Source of the DNA: Actinomycetota bacterium
GTDB lineage: Bacteria > Actinomycetota > Actinomycetes > Nanopelagicales > Nanopelagicaceae
Direction of reading: 5' to 3'
Length of the DNA stretch: 8,499 nt
NCBI GenBank assembly: GCA_947465365.1
Contig: CANIAV010000027.1
Coordinates: 1-8,499, forward strand
The notes beneath the pieces were generated by a model. That model ran no database searches. It was not told where the DNA came from and saw only the letters and a list, made by a program, of their open reading frames with translations. Below, in pieces: positions 7,789 to 8,499 of this stretch. The number at the start of each line of letters is the position of its first letter. Positions within the stretch are counted from its first letter, which is position 1. Made by a program: the position numbers and the translations under genes.

Positions 7789-8499
7789 TCAGTGGCTGTG
7801 TCCACCCGGACCATGTGAATGTCCATGTCCACCGGCTGCATCTTGTACTTCTTCTGCTGGACGCTCGTATACAACTGCTTCAGTTGTAATGAACATGGCA
7901 GCAATAGATGCGGCATTTGCAAGTGCTGAACGAGTCACCTTAACTGGATCGATTACGCCATCTTTTGCAAGATCGCCATAAACATCAGTTGCCGCATTAA
8001 AGCCTTCGTGGGCCTTAAGTGCGCGCACCTTTGCAACTACGACGTAGCCTTCAAGTCCAGCGTTTTCGGCGATCCAACGTAGTGGCTCATCGCAAGCTTT
8101 GCGAACTAAGCGAACACCGACTGCTTTATCTCCAGTAAAACCTAAGTCTCCTTCAAGAGCATCTGCTGCGTGAACAAGCGCTGCGCCGCCGCCAATAACG
8201 ATGCCTTCTTCAACGGCTGCACGAGTCGCTGAAATGGCATCTTCTAGGCGGTGCTTCTTCTCTTTAAGTTCTACCTCAGTATGTGCGCCAACTTTGATTA
8301 CACAAACGCCACCTGCGAGTTTGGCAACGCGCTCTTGTAGCTTTTCGCGATCCCAGTCAGAGTCAGTGTTTGCAATCTCATTGCGGATCTCAGAAACACG
8401 GTCGGCAACAGTTGCCTTATCCCCTGCGCCATCAACGATCGTTGTTGCATCCTTAGTGATAACGATGCGACGGGCCTTACCGAGATCTTCAATATTTAC
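7789..8499 (-). CDS. groEL1: 60-kDa chaperonin GroEL1 with His-rich tail, C-terminal part (runs off the right edge)
   Basis: GroEL assembles into the double-ring ATP-dependent folding chamber. The 236 residues present cover the end of the apical domain, the second intermediate segment and the C-terminal equatorial domain, roughly from residue 305 of the family's 540. Recognisable segments are [15 protein letters not shown] (50-64 of the fragment), [14 protein letters not shown] (86-99, including the catalytic Asp of the ATPase), the nucleotide-contacting IGGGAAL (102-108), [11 protein letters not shown] (167-177) and [19 protein letters not shown] (182-200). The protein ends in [14 protein letters not shown] rather than the GGM repeats of standard GroEL, as in actinobacterial GroEL1 paralogues. 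Such tails bind metal ions and may alter assembly or substrate choice. The frame reads without interruption to the window edge. groES would be expected beyond it, but this cannot be seen. The gene ends at the shared terminator. Confidence 0.96.
   Translation of the reverse strand, partial: VNIEDLGKARRIVITKDATTIVDGAGDKATVADRVSEIRNEIANTDSDWDREKLQERVAKLAGGVCVIKVGAHTEVELKEKKHRLEDAISATRAAVEEGIVIGGGAALVHAADALEGDLGFTGDKAVGVRLVRKACDEPLRWIAENAGLEGYVVVAKVRALKAHEGFNAATDVYGDLAKDGVIDPVKVTRSALANAASIAAMFITTEAVVYERPAEEVQDAAGGHGHSHGPGGHSH

Overview
The window reads as a compact stretch of chromosome from an actinobacterium with moderate GC content. The evidence is a WhiB-family regulator (a family confined to actinobacteria and their phages), a GroEL with the His-rich tail of actinobacterial GroEL1, the guaB-guaB3 pair typical of the phylum, a secreted cyclophilin with the actinobacterial CHRLT/LQCGDP signature, and gene starts that look leaderless. 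Very short gaps, overlapping genes and a shortened IMP dehydrogenase suggest a streamlined genome. A freshwater acI-type (Nanopelagicales) actinobacterium would fit, but that placement is inference. No mobile element, CRISPR array, tRNA or rRNA was recognised.

Layout from left to right: (1) 1-1098, minus strand, the N-terminal 366 codons of a UvrD/PcrA helicase. (2) 1099-1126, a 28-bp gap that appears to carry two back-to-back -10 elements, one for the helicase and one for the next gene. (3) 1127-1852, plus strand, a PIG-L/LmbE-type zinc deacetylase ending 3 bp from its convergent neighbour. (4) 1856-6315, minus strand, a tight operon guaB - guaB3 - guaA - secreted cyclophilin. (5) 6360-7235, minus strand, a MerR-type regulator with a C-terminal cobalamin-binding module of CarH/LitR type. 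(6) 7236-7383, a control region with a good promoter, a 19-bp direct repeat and an inverted repeat between -35 and -10. (7) 7384-7683, plus strand, a WhiB3/WhiD-type iron-sulfur regulator. (8) 7704-7745, a strong hairpin terminator, probably bidirectional. (9) 7789-8499, minus strand, the C-terminal 236 residues of GroEL1.

The central operon covers the branch from IMP to GMP: GuaB oxidises IMP to XMP and GuaA aminates XMP to GMP. GuaB here has no CBS (Bateman) domain, so the usual nucleotide feedback module is missing. GuaB3 has His where IMP dehydrogenase has its catalytic Cys. As I remember it, groEL1, whiB3/whiD, guaB and guaB3 also lie close together in Mycobacterium and Streptomyces, with a sigma factor and a response regulator between whiB3/whiD and guaB; here that position is taken by one CarH-like gene. 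The most interesting hypothesis is a light- or B12-responsive regulator placed between a redox-sensing WhiB gene and the GMP operon, able to act on either promoter.
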